From Acidiferrimicrobium sp. IK (GTDB taxonomy: Bacteria; Actinomycetota; Acidimicrobiia; Acidimicrobiales; Palsa-688), in NCBI RefSeq assembly GCF_025499425.1, contig NZ_JAIMCB010000016.1:30926-94925 (forward strand): 64,000 bases of DNA. The letters run 5' to 3'. The notes under the pieces are model-generated. The model did no database searches and was not told the DNA's origin. It saw only the letters and a list, made by a program, of their open reading frames with translations. This document shows, one piece after another, positions 16,737 to 24,160 of the stretch; the stretch's first letter is position 1, and the number at the start of each line of letters is the position of its first letter. Both the position numbers and the translations under genes were made by a program.

Positions 16737-17708
16737 CTAGGGCCGCTCGCTAAGCTCTGGCGGGGCAGGCTGCGAGCCCGAGCGGGCGTGGGATCGGCTC
16801 TCCGGGGCGCTCGGTGCGCCGCCCGGCGCCGCGCCGCTCGGCGTTGCCGCGTCGCTGCTCGCCGGTTCGCCCCGATGCGCTGGGGTGGCAGGAACTGCGG
16901 GCGTCGCCGGGGCGGCCCGGATAGCCGGATCAGCTCCCCCAGCCGAGCCCGCTGGCTTGGCTGGGTCTGCGGGGTTCGCCCGCTCCGCCGGTTTGGCAGA
17001 ATCTGCCGGTTTGGCGGGATCTGCCGGTTTGGTGGCGGCTGCAGGGAGCGCCGGCTCTGCGGGGCTGGCCGGGTCGGTCGCGTCGGCGGGGTCCGCGGGG
17101 TGTGCCGGGGTGGCCCGGTCCGGGTTGTCCCGACCGGAACGGTCGGCCGGCGTCGCCGGGATGGCCGGCGTCGCCCGAGTGGCCGGCGTCGCCCGAGTGG
17201 CCGGCGTCGCCCGAGTGGCCGGCGTCGCCCGAGTGGCCGGCGTCGCCCGAGTGGCCGGCGTCGCCCGAGTGGCCGGCGTCGCCGGAGTGGCGGGTGGGGT
17301 AGGGCGCGCCGTGTGGGCGGGGGGCGAGGGGTGACTCCCGACGGGGGAGGGCAGGAATGACGGCAGCGTGCCGGTCGCCGCCGCCGCCGCAGAGCCGGCT
17401 CCGACGACGGCCACCGCGGCGACCGCCGCCAGCTTTACCGGCAGGGCCTTGGCCAGGATGGCGCGCCGCCTGCTCGCGGCCCTCCCTCGCTTGGCGCCGG
17501 GCGCAGCGACGCCCACAGCCGCAGCAGCAGCTGCTGCTGCGGCGGGGACGACGAAGGCCTCGGATCGGATCTCGTCGGCGGCGGGCGGAGCCAGGGACCG
17601 CTGCACCATCGCCGCCACCTGGGCGTAGCCCGGGGGGGCGTCCTCCGGAGGGACCGCGCCAGCGAGCAGGCGGTCCGCGGTGGTGAGATCGACGGCAGGA
17701 CGAGGCAT
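16737..17708 (-). CDS. Membrane protein with Ala/Pro/Thr hexapeptide repeats, sigma-linked
   Basis: A 323-residue protein encoded just after an ECF sigma gene. Its N-terminal about 100 residues are soluble (PAVDLTTADRLLAGAVPPEDAPPGYAQVAAMVQ) with a run of Ala. One membrane helix lies near residues 100-125 (AKALPVKLAAVAAVAVVGAGSA). The rest is low complexity: ATPATR hexapeptides and then Ala/Pro/Asp-rich sequence. By position and topology it could be an anti-sigma-type or sigma-controlled surface protein, but no zinc-finger anti-sigma motif (HxxxCxxC) is visible. ATG at 17708 is likely; a TTG overlapping the sigma stop is possible. It is unrelated by sequence to families I recognise. Confidence 0.65.
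   Translation of the reverse strand: MPRPAVDLTTADRLLAGAVPPEDAPPGYAQVAAMVQRSLAPPAADEIRSEAFVVPAAAAAAAAAVGVAAPGAKRGRAASRRRAILAKALPVKLAAVAAVAVVGAGSAAAAATGTLPSFLPSPVGSHPSPPAHTARPTPPATPATPATRATPATRATPATRATPATRATPATRATPATRATPAIPATPADRSGRDNPDRATPAHPADPADATDPASPAEPALPAAATKPADPAKPADSAKPAERANPADPAKPAGSAGGADPAIRAAPATPAVPATPAHRGEPASSDAATPSGAAPGGAPSAPESRSHARSGSQPAPPELSERP
17161..17286. repeat. Seven tandem copies of an 18-bp unit inside the membrane-protein gene
   Basis: The plus-strand unit GTGGCCGGCGTCGCCCGA repeats in phase seven times; the first copy begins with A, and the last ends GCCGGA. On the minus strand it encodes ATPATR hexapeptides. Copies are nearly identical at the DNA level, so the array is recent or kept uniform by slippage. 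Confidence 0.9.
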
Positions 17709-17734
17709 TTCACCGTATAGATCGCGCTCGATGC

Positions 17735-18292
17735 TCAAAGCGTTAACGCCCCGTCGGGAAATTTCTCGGCCAGCCGGCGCAGAGCCTTGTGCTGCAGGAC
17801 CCGCACTGTGCCTGGACGCTTGTGAAGGATCGCCGCGACCTGCTCGACGTCGAGCCCTCCGAGGACCCGGAGCAAGACGACATCGGCCTGGTCCGGGGAG
17901 AGGACCTCGCAGAGGAGCCGGACCGTGCCGTGGGCGGCGTCGGCATCCACGACCGACTGCTCGACGTCGGCCCGCCCGGGCAGAGCGTCCAGCCCGTCCG
18001 CGCCGGCGCCTCGAGCTGGCCGGCGTCCGCAGTCTCGCCAGTGCTGCACCAGGCGGCGCCGGGCGATCGTGAACAGCCAGGCACGAAACGACGTTTCGTC
18101 GCCGGCGAAGCCTCGTAGCTGGCGGGCGGCCAGCAGCCACGTCTCGGAGGCGAGGTCCTCGGCCTCGGCTGGCGCCTGGGCCGCGAAGTACCGGAGGAGC
18201 CGGTGGTTGAGTTCTCGGTACAGCACGGCGAACGCCCACTCGGCCCCCGATTGCGCGGCGGCCAGCACCGACTCGAACGGATCACCGATCAC
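17735..18292 (-). CDS. ECF-type RNA polymerase sigma factor
   Basis: A 185-residue sigma-70 family protein. Region 2 is at about residues 20-90 (LLRYFAAQAPAEAEDLASETWLLAARQLRGF, FRAWLFTIARRRLVQHWRD), and region 4 at about 125-180 (LLCEVLSPDQADVVLLRVLGGLDVEQVAAIL, GTVRVLQHKALRRLAE). It would direct RNA polymerase to a small regulon. GTG at 18292 starts the conserved domain. The downstream gene, 26 bases on, encodes the repeat-bearing membrane protein, a likely partner or target. A 206-base gap separates it from the divergent TetR gene and shows no clear promoter pair. Confidence 0.86.
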   Translation of the reverse strand: MIGDPFESVLAAAQSGAEWAFAVLYRELNHRLLRYFAAQAPAEAEDLASETWLLAARQLRGFAGDETSFRAWLFTIARRRLVQHWRDCGRRPARGAGADGLDALPGRADVEQSVVDADAAHGTVRLLCEVLSPDQADVVLLRVLGGLDVEQVAAILHKRPGTVRVLQHKALRRLAEKFPDGALTL

Positions 18293-18498
18293 CCCGCGCT
18301 CCCCGTCGGTTCCGCCATCTCGGATAGCTCAGCACATCCCCGCTCCCCCCGACCGAGCCGAGCCGCGCAATACAGGCACGGATTTCCGCTCGCGGAGTTA
18401 CCATACGACCGGAAAGGGGCCATTGGCCACGAGGGTTGGCTGCCCGCTTGCGCAGCGCAGCCCTCAACGCTCCCGGCCGATCGACGAGGTGAAGAGAC

Positions 18499-19173
18499 AT
18501 GGGCGTCCCGACAACACAGGGTCCCGTCGTTCGGGCAGAACGACCGGCCGCCTTGCAGAGTCAGGCCGCGGTCACCAAGGAGCGGCTGGTCGTCGCGTTC
18601 GCGGTGGCGTTCGCGGAGCGGGGATACCTCGCCGTCAACTTGAACGAGGTGTTGGGCGAATTGGGGCTGACCAAAGGCGCCTTTTACTTCCATTTTCGGT
18701 CGAAAGACGACGTCGCCCGGGAAATCGTGCAACGCCAGTACGACCTGTGGGAGTCGACCCAGCAGGCGGCCCTGGCGTCGCAGGCCGCCACCCTTGACAC
18801 CCTGGTCGACACCGTGCGCAGCGTGTGCCGGGTGTACCAGACCGATCCCATCGCCAGGGGCGGTGGGCGCCTGTCCTCGGAGCGCTCGATCATCCAGGCC
18901 GAGCTGCCGCGGCCGTTCGTCGGCTGGATCGACGCCTTCAGTGAGCTGCTCGCCAACGGCCAGGCCCGGGGTGACGTGGCCGCCGGGATCGACCCGCGCC
19001 AACACGCCAACCTGCTGGTGGCGTTCCTCTACGGCGCGCTGATGGTGTCGGGCGAGCTGTCCCGCCGCCAGGACCTGATGGCCCGCATCGACGCGCTCTG
19101 GGAAGTCCTCCTCCCGGCGTTGACACCCCCGGCTTCGGTCCCGCGTCCCGCGGCGCCGACCGCGAGCTCCTAG
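18499..19173 (+). CDS. TetR regulator resembling gamma-butyrolactone receptors
   Basis: A 224-residue TetR protein. The DNA-binding domain (residues 25-75) contains AFAERGYLAVNLNEVLGELGLTKGAFYFHFRSKDDVAREIV, close to the TKGALYFHF pattern of ScbR/ArpA-type receptors. ATG at 18499 follows GAGGTGAAGAG. The C-terminal ligand domain is helical and ends in an Ala/Pro tail. Divergent from the ECF sigma gene and followed by a phosphatase gene, so it may govern a signalling block. The receptor-type ligand is inferred only from the helix-turn-helix pattern. Confidence 0.82.
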   Translation: MGVPTTQGPVVRAERPAALQSQAAVTKERLVVAFAVAFAERGYLAVNLNEVLGELGLTKGAFYFHFRSKDDVAREIVQRQYDLWESTQQAALASQAATLDTLVDTVRSVCRVYQTDPIARGGGRLSSERSIIQAELPRPFVGWIDAFSELLANGQARGDVAAGIDPRQHANLLVAFLYGALMVSGELSRRQDLMARIDALWEVLLPALTPPASVPRPAAPTASS

Positions 19174-19228
19174 TCGCCGGGCCGGCGAGCGCACGCTGAG
19201 GTCCCGGCGGCTCGTTAGGGTTTCGTCG

Positions 19229-21049
19229 GTGGGTCACAGCGGAGACGGACAGGCGGGTTCAAGTGAGCGCATCGGCCAGCAGGAACGGGCCGGGGGGCCG
19301 GTCGCGGGCGACCCGGCGCTGCTGCGGGCGGTGTTCGACGTCGTCGCCGCCGGCCTGTACGTGGTCGACGCCCAGGGGTACATCCAGCTGGCCAACCCCG
19401 GCGCGCAGTCGCTGCTCGGCTACCCGGAGGACCGGATGCTCGGCGTGCGTTCCCACGACCTTTTCCATTACATCGACGCCACCGGCAAGCACCGCCGAGC
19501 CGAGAACTGCCCGCTCATCCACGCGGCGCGCGTCGGGCGGTCGGCGGCGTCGGACAGCGACGTGTTCGTCCGCAGCAACGGGGCGCTGTTGCCGGTGGCT
19601 TGGAGCTCGGCGCCGATCCTCGACGATGGGCGCCCCTTCGGGGCGGTGGTCGTCTTCTACGACATCACCCGCCGGGTCGCGGCCGACCTCCGCCACGACG
19701 TGGAGCTGGCAGAGGCCCGCCAGGCCAGCGAGGCGGCGGCCGCAGAAGCCGCCCGGACGGCCTTCCTGGCCGACACCACCTCCGCTCTAATAAGCACCCT
19801 CGACGTGGACGAGGCCCTGGCCCGCTTGGCCCGCCTGCTCGTGCCCCGCTTCGCCGACTGGTGCGTCATCGACCTGCTCGAGGAGGAGGGGGAGGTGCGG
19901 CGGGTCACGGTGGCCCACACCGAGCCGGCGATGGTGCCCCGCCTCGGCATCGATGCCGCCATCCGCTTCACGATCCCAGACAGCGGAGACGCTCCGCTCC
20001 GGCGGGTCCTGCGGGGCGCGCCGTCGGTGGTGCTCGACGACTTCGCGCCCGAGCACTGGCAGGGCAGCGAGATGGAGCGCAACCAGCTCGGGCTGTTCAC
20101 CCGCCTGGGGGCAGCCGACGCGTTGATCGTCGGCCTCCGGGCCCGCCAGGCGGTCATCGGGGCGGTCACCTTGACCCGCACCCAACCGCATCCCTTCGAC
20201 GCCGACGACCGGGCGCTGGCGGAGGACATCGCGCTGCGGGCCGGCATCGCCATCGACAACGCCCGGCTGTTCACCAACACCCGCAGCACGGCCGAGGCCC
20301 TGCAGCGCAGCCTGCTGCCGATCCTGCCCGCCGGCGGCGACCTCGAGCTGTGCGCCTCATACATCCCCGCCGGCCACGACGCCGAGGTCGGCGGTGACTG
20401 GTACGACGCCTACGTCCTGCGGGACGGCTCGACCGCGGTGGTGCTGGGCGACGTCGTGGGCCACGACCTCGAGGCCGCGACCCGGATGGGTGACATCCGC
20501 AACCATCTGCGGGCCGCCAGCCTGACCACCACCGACCCGGCGGAGGTGATGCGCCTGCTCGACCAGGCGATGGACCAGTTCGTGCCCGGCGCCACCGCCA
20601 CGGCAGTGTTCGCCCGGGTGGAGCGGAGCCTGGATGACGAGGGGGCCCCCGAGCTTCGCTTCCGGTGGAGCAACGCCGGCCACCCCCCGCCGCTGCTGGT
20701 CCTGCCGGACGGGACCAGCCGCTATCTCGAGGCGGAGCCGGACCCGCTGCTCGGCGTCGACCCGTCACTGCCCCGCACCCGGCAGTCCGAGCCGCTGCCG
20801 CCGGGAGCGACCGTCCTGCTCTACAGCGACGGCCTGGTCGAGGACCGAGGCACCGGCCTCGAGCCCGGCTTGTCGCGACTGCGGCGCGCGGCGTCCCGGC
20901 TCGCTCCGCAAGGGGCCCGTCAGCTCTGCGACCACCTCGTCGAGGAGCTAGGCCGGGAGGCCGCCGACGACATCGCGTTCATCATCGTCTCCGCCCCCTC
21001 CGAAGGCCTGGACGGGGCAGCACCCGAAATCCACGAAAGGCCCCGGTAG
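19229..21049 (+). CDS. PAS-GAF-SpoIIE (PP2C) serine phosphatase
   Basis: A 606-residue sensor phosphatase. A PAS domain lies at about 30-150 (GLYVVDAQGYIQLANPGAQSLLGYPEDRMLG), a GAF domain at about 185-345, and an RsbU/SpoIIE-type PP2C phosphatase at about 355-590. The PP2C part has EVGGDWYDAYVL and LGDVVGHDLEA for metal-binding aspartates and LLYSDGLVEDRG near the end. It would dephosphorylate an anti-sigma-factor antagonist in a partner-switching cascade. No STAS or RsbW gene is visible nearby. GTG at 19229 is used. It is followed 6 bases later by the PhzF gene. Confidence 0.88.
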   Translation: MGHSGDGQAGSSERIGQQERAGGPVAGDPALLRAVFDVVAAGLYVVDAQGYIQLANPGAQSLLGYPEDRMLGVRSHDLFHYIDATGKHRRAENCPLIHAARVGRSAASDSDVFVRSNGALLPVAWSSAPILDDGRPFGAVVVFYDITRRVAADLRHDVELAEARQASEAAAAEAARTAFLADTTSALISTLDVDEALARLARLLVPRFADWCVIDLLEEEGEVRRVTVAHTEPAMVPRLGIDAAIRFTIPDSGDAPLRRVLRGAPSVVLDDFAPEHWQGSEMERNQLGLFTRLGAADALIVGLRARQAVIGAVTLTRTQPHPFDADDRALAEDIALRAGIAIDNARLFTNTRSTAEALQRSLLPILPAGGDLELCASYIPAGHDAEVGGDWYDAYVLRDGSTAVVLGDVVGHDLEAATRMGDIRNHLRAASLTTTDPAEVMRLLDQAMDQFVPGATATAVFARVERSLDDEGAPELRFRWSNAGHPPPLLVLPDGTSRYLEAEPDPLLGVDPSLPRTRQSEPLPPGATVLLYSDGLVEDRGTGLEPGLSRLRRAASRLAPQGARQLCDHLVEELGREAADDIAFIIVSAPSEGLDGAAPEIHERPR

Positions 21050-21055
21050 AAGCCC

Positions 21056-21898
21056 ATGAGCCTCGACGATCCGCCTGCCGCCGCGCCGCCTTTTGCCGGA
21101 GCGGTCCGCTCCGTCCCGTTCTGGCTGGTCGACGCCTTCAGCGGCGAGGCGTGGCGGGGCAACCCGGCCGGGGTGTGCGTCCTGGACGGGCCCGCCCCCG
21201 ACGCCTGGATGGCCGCCGTCGCGGCCGAGGTCAACGCGGCCGAGACGGCGTTCCTCTCCCCCGGCGCCGGTCCCGGCGAGTGGGCGCTGCGTTGGTTTAC
21301 CCCGGCGACGGAGGTGGACCTCTGCGGGCACGCCACCCTGGCCGGCGCCCACACCCTGTGGAGCTACGGCCTGGCCGACGGCCCGCTGGCCTTCTCGACC
21401 CGAAGCGGGGTGCTGCGCGCCGAGGGGCGAGCCGGCCGGGTCGGCTTGGACTTCCCCGCGCTGGCCGCCGCCCCCGCCGACCTGCCCGCCGGCGTGTCCG
21501 CGGCGCTCGGCGCGCCGGTGCGCTGGGCCGGGCGCAATCAGACCAACTGGCTGGTCGAGCTGGCGGACGCGGCGGCGGTGCGCGCCTTGGCGCCCGACAT
21601 GGCCGGGCTGGTGGACATGGGCGCCCAGGGCCTCATCGTTACCGCGCAAGGCGAGGAGGGCAGCGACTTCGTCTCCCGGTACTTCGCTCCGGCGGTGGGG
21701 GTGCCCGAAGACCCGGTGACGGGGTCCGCGCATTGCACCCTGGCGCCGTTTTGGGCGGCTCGCCTGGGGCGGGACCGCCTTCGGGGCCACCAGGTGTCGA
21801 GGCGCGGGGGGTGGGTCGAGGTGGCCGTCGCCGGCGACCGGGTGGTGCTCACCGGCGAGGCGGTGACCGTCATCGCCGGCGCGGTCCGCGGCTGGTAG
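21056..21898 (+). CDS. PhzF family isomerase
   Basis: A 280-residue PhzF-fold protein. Signatures are FWLVDAFSGEAWRGNPAGVCVL at the start, NAAETAF with the catalytic Glu near residue 63, RWFTPATEVDLCGHATLA, and EDPVTGSAHC near the end. PhzF itself isomerises dihydro-hydroxyanthranilate in phenazine synthesis, but most family members have unknown substrates and no phenazine genes lie nearby, so no specific pathway is assigned. It follows the phosphatase gene by 6 bases and converges with an HxlR gene. Confidence 0.85.
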   Translation: MSLDDPPAAAPPFAGAVRSVPFWLVDAFSGEAWRGNPAGVCVLDGPAPDAWMAAVAAEVNAAETAFLSPGAGPGEWALRWFTPATEVDLCGHATLAGAHTLWSYGLADGPLAFSTRSGVLRAEGRAGRVGLDFPALAAAPADLPAGVSAALGAPVRWAGRNQTNWLVELADAAAVRALAPDMAGLVDMGAQGLIVTAQGEEGSDFVSRYFAPAVGVPEDPVTGSAHCTLAPFWAARLGRDRLRGHQVSRRGGWVEVAVAGDRVVLTGEAVTVIAGAVRGW

Positions 21899-21916
21899 CA
21901 GCCGGCGACGGGTAGG

Positions 21917-22339
21917 TCACACGAAGATCGGCTCCTCGGGTTCCTCCCCGGCGAGCAGGTCGCAGGTCGGGCAGTACCAGCGGACCTCCATCGGGGTGCC
22001 GCACAGCCGGTGGCGGGCGGTGGCACCGCCGCCGCCCTGCGCCCCCCACTCGGCGAGCAGCCGCAACGCGCCGGCCAGGCTGCGCCCCGTCGCGGTCAGA
22101 TCGTAGGAGTAGCGGGCAGGACGGCGCGAGTAGGGCTCGGCCACCACCACCCGCTGCGCCTCGAGGTGACGGAGCCGCTGAGCGAGCATGTTGGTCGCTA
22201 TACCGCTGACCGCCTGCTGCAGCTCGCCGTAGCGGAGCGGGCCGTCGAGCAGGGCGTCGACGATCAGCAGCGACCAGCGGTCGCCGACCCGGCCGAGCGC
22301 GGAGGCCAGGGGCGAGGAGGGGGCGTCGTCGGCTGGCAC
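21917..22339 (-). CDS. HxlR family transcriptional regulator
   Basis: About 140 residues. The winged-helix domain reads SPLASALGRVGDRWSLLIVDALLDGPLRYGELQQAVSGIATNMLAQRLRHLE, the HxlR signature. The C-terminus has a small Cys pair region (RWYCPTCDLLAGEEPEEP) that might bind metal. Start is uncertain: GTG at 22339 or ATG at 22417; the frame stays open further upstream through the divergent small gene, which is not credible coding. It usually controls a neighbouring enzyme gene; PhzF is the nearest candidate, by inference. Confidence 0.82.
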   Translation of the reverse strand: MPADDAPSSPLASALGRVGDRWSLLIVDALLDGPLRYGELQQAVSGIATNMLAQRLRHLEAQRVVVAEPYSRRPARYSYDLTATGRSLAGALRLLAEWGAQGGGGATARHRLCGTPMEVRWYCPTCDLLAGEEPEEPIFV

Positions 22340-22538
22340 CGGCCCATTGTCCTGGATTGCGGGTGGCTCCGGGCGGCCCGGCGCCGGGCCGACCGCGGTC
22401 AGTGGGCGCACCAGCATCCTGGGCGGGGCGCTCCGGCGGCCGCCTAGCCCTGCAGTACCGTCGCGGGCGGAAGCGGCGACCGCCGCTGACGTCTTTCGAC
22501 GGATCCCCCCGTCCGTTCGTGCAGAAGGGCAGCCACCA

Positions 22539-22823
22539 ATGGTCGACGACGAAACCGTTATCGCCGAGCGCCACATCGATCTGGGCACCGATCCCCTCCA
22601 CGTCCTCATCAGCACCGACACCGCCGAAGGCTTCTGGCGGGTCCAGGTCCAGGACCCGGCGTCGACCCGGGAGGTGTCGACGACGACGATGGACGGCGAG
22701 GACTCGTTCCTCTGGCCGCTCATCCGCGACGCGCTGGCCGGTGACGCCCCGTCGTGGCAGCACCTGGCCCACTGGGGCCAGGGCGCGTTGAGCGGCCGGG
22801 GCCCCGGGCTGCGCAGCGCATAG
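22539..22823 (+). CDS. Hypothetical 94-residue protein
   Basis: A small acidic protein starting MVDDETVIAERHIDLG, with WRVQVQDPAS and DSFLWPLIRDALAGDAPSWQHLAHWGQ. ATG at 22539 follows AGAAGGG at good spacing. I do not recognise the family. It is divergent from HxlR and precedes another small gene and a Rossmann oxidoreductase. Codon third positions look GC-rich as in neighbours, supporting a real gene. Confidence 0.55.
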   Translation: MVDDETVIAERHIDLGTDPLHVLISTDTAEGFWRVQVQDPASTREVSTTTMDGEDSFLWPLIRDALAGDAPSWQHLAHWGQGALSGRGPGLRSA

Positions 22824-22872
22824 ACCCCGGCCGCGGTCGGGCCGTGCGGCGGCGGCCGGTAGCATCACGGTC

Positions 22873-23010
22873 GTGAAGGCTTTCCGCCGGGCCGTGGTGT
22901 CGCTCATCGTGGCTGCGGGCGCCATGGTCGTGGTCCGCCTGCGCGGCAGCGGCGGGACACCCCCCCGCCGCGGCGGCTGGCGGGAGCTTCCGCCCGACGA
23001 GCTGGGCTGA
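22873..23010 (+). CDS. Hypothetical 45-residue protein, likely membrane-anchored
   Basis: A very short open frame from GTG at 22873. The N-terminus is basic then hydrophobic (MKAFRRAVVSLIVAAGAMVVV), followed by Arg/Gly/Pro and WRELPPDELG. It sits 7 bases before the next gene, which suggests co-translation. No family recognised; the start lacks a strong ribosome site, so confidence is modest. Confidence 0.4.
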   Translation: MKAFRRAVVSLIVAAGAMVVVRLRGSGGTPPRRGGWRELPPDELG

Positions 23011-23017
23011 GGCGCCC

Positions 23018-24112
23018 GTGCGCGTCGCGGTGGTCGGCCTCGGTGCTGTCGGGGTCCGGGCTGCCCGCCACCTCCTCGCCGCCGGCGCCGCCGGCCGAGA
23101 CCCCGCCGGCCGAGACCCGGGCGGCCACGACCCGGACCGGGCCGGGCTCGACTGGGGGGAGGAGCGGCCCTCGTCGGTGGAGGTGACCCTCGTCCACCGG
23201 TCCCTGGCCCGCCTCACCTTCGTCCAGCAGGACCTGGGCTTGCCGGTCCGGGTTGTCTGCGGGGGACCCGACGACCTGCCCGACGACCTCGACGTCGTGG
23301 TCCTGACCGTCCCCCGCGACGTCCGGGCCGGCGCCGAAGCGGCCCTGCTTCGCGGCGCGCACGCCGTCGCGACCTGCGACGACCCGAGCGAGGTTCGGGC
23401 CCTTCTCGCCCTCGACAGCGAAGCCAGAGAACGGGGATTGAGCGTGGTGGCGGGCGCCGCGTTCGCGCCCGGCGTGTCCTGCGTCCTGGCCCGGTGGGCC
23501 GCCGGACGCCTGGACCGGGTCACCGAGATCCACGTGGCGTCCATGGGCACGGGCGGCCCGGCGTGCGCCCGGCGCCACCACCGGGCGCTGTCGTCGCCGG
23601 CCATCGACTACCACGACGGGGCGTGGGTCCGCCGTCCCGGCGGGTCAGGCCGGGAGCTGGTGTGGTTCCCCGAACCGGTCGGCGGCGCCGACTGCTACCG
23701 GGCGGGGGTCTGCGACCCGGTGCTGCTGGTCCCGGCGTTCCCGGGCGTGCGGAAGGTGACCGCCCGCCTCGAGGCCACCCGCCGGGATCGCCTGACGTCT
23801 TGGATGCCGATGCTGCGCCCCCCTCACCCCGAGGGCCTGCTCGGCGCGGTACGCGTCGAGGTCCGCGGCTTCGCCGCCGGCGAGGCCGGGACCGTGGCGG
23901 TCGGCGCGTCCGTCCCGCCGGCGCTCGGCGCCGGCGCGGCGGCGGCGACCACCGCGCTGTGGGCCGGGCGCGGCCGCCTGGCCGGCCCCGGCGCCGGCGG
24001 TTTGGCTGAGATGGTCGACCGCCCAGCCGAGTGGCTGCGCGACATCGGCCGGCGAGGCATCAGGACCTGTGTCTTCGAGGGCGCCGACGCCCTCGCCCCC
24101 CTCCCCGCCTGA
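23018..24112 (+). CDS. Rossmann-fold oxidoreductase, saccharopine-dehydrogenase-like
   Basis: A 364-residue protein with an N-terminal NAD(P)-binding start (RVAVVGLGAVGVRAARHLLAAG). The strand-loop pattern DDLDVVVLTVPRDV, then AVATCDDPSEVRALL and VVAGAAFAPGVSCVLARWAA, resembles the saccharopine dehydrogenase/homospermidine synthase superfamily. A Gly/Asp/Arg-rich insertion (AAGRDPAGRDPGGHDPD) sits between early strands. Substrate unknown. GTG at 23018. No specific reaction is claimed. Confidence 0.68.
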   Translation: MRVAVVGLGAVGVRAARHLLAAGAAGRDPAGRDPGGHDPDRAGLDWGEERPSSVEVTLVHRSLARLTFVQQDLGLPVRVVCGGPDDLPDDLDVVVLTVPRDVRAGAEAALLRGAHAVATCDDPSEVRALLALDSEARERGLSVVAGAAFAPGVSCVLARWAAGRLDRVTEIHVASMGTGGPACARRHHRALSSPAIDYHDGAWVRRPGGSGRELVWFPEPVGGADCYRAGVCDPVLLVPAFPGVRKVTARLEATRRDRLTSWMPMLRPPHPEGLLGAVRVEVRGFAAGEAGTVAVGASVPPALGAGAAAATTALWAGRGRLAGPGAGGLAEMVDRPAEWLRDIGRRGIRTCVFEGADALAPLPA

Positions 24113-24160
24113 CCGGCAGCGGCACCTTCCCGTCGCAGCCCGTCGGTACTGTGCTCAGGC

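Noticed and set aside
17161..17286. CRISPR-like array or collagen-like plus-strand protein from the 18-bp repeats
   Set aside because: Units are contiguous without spacers, and the minus-strand frame joins an upstream membrane protein downstream of a sigma gene; plus-strand frames are open merely because of the repeat.
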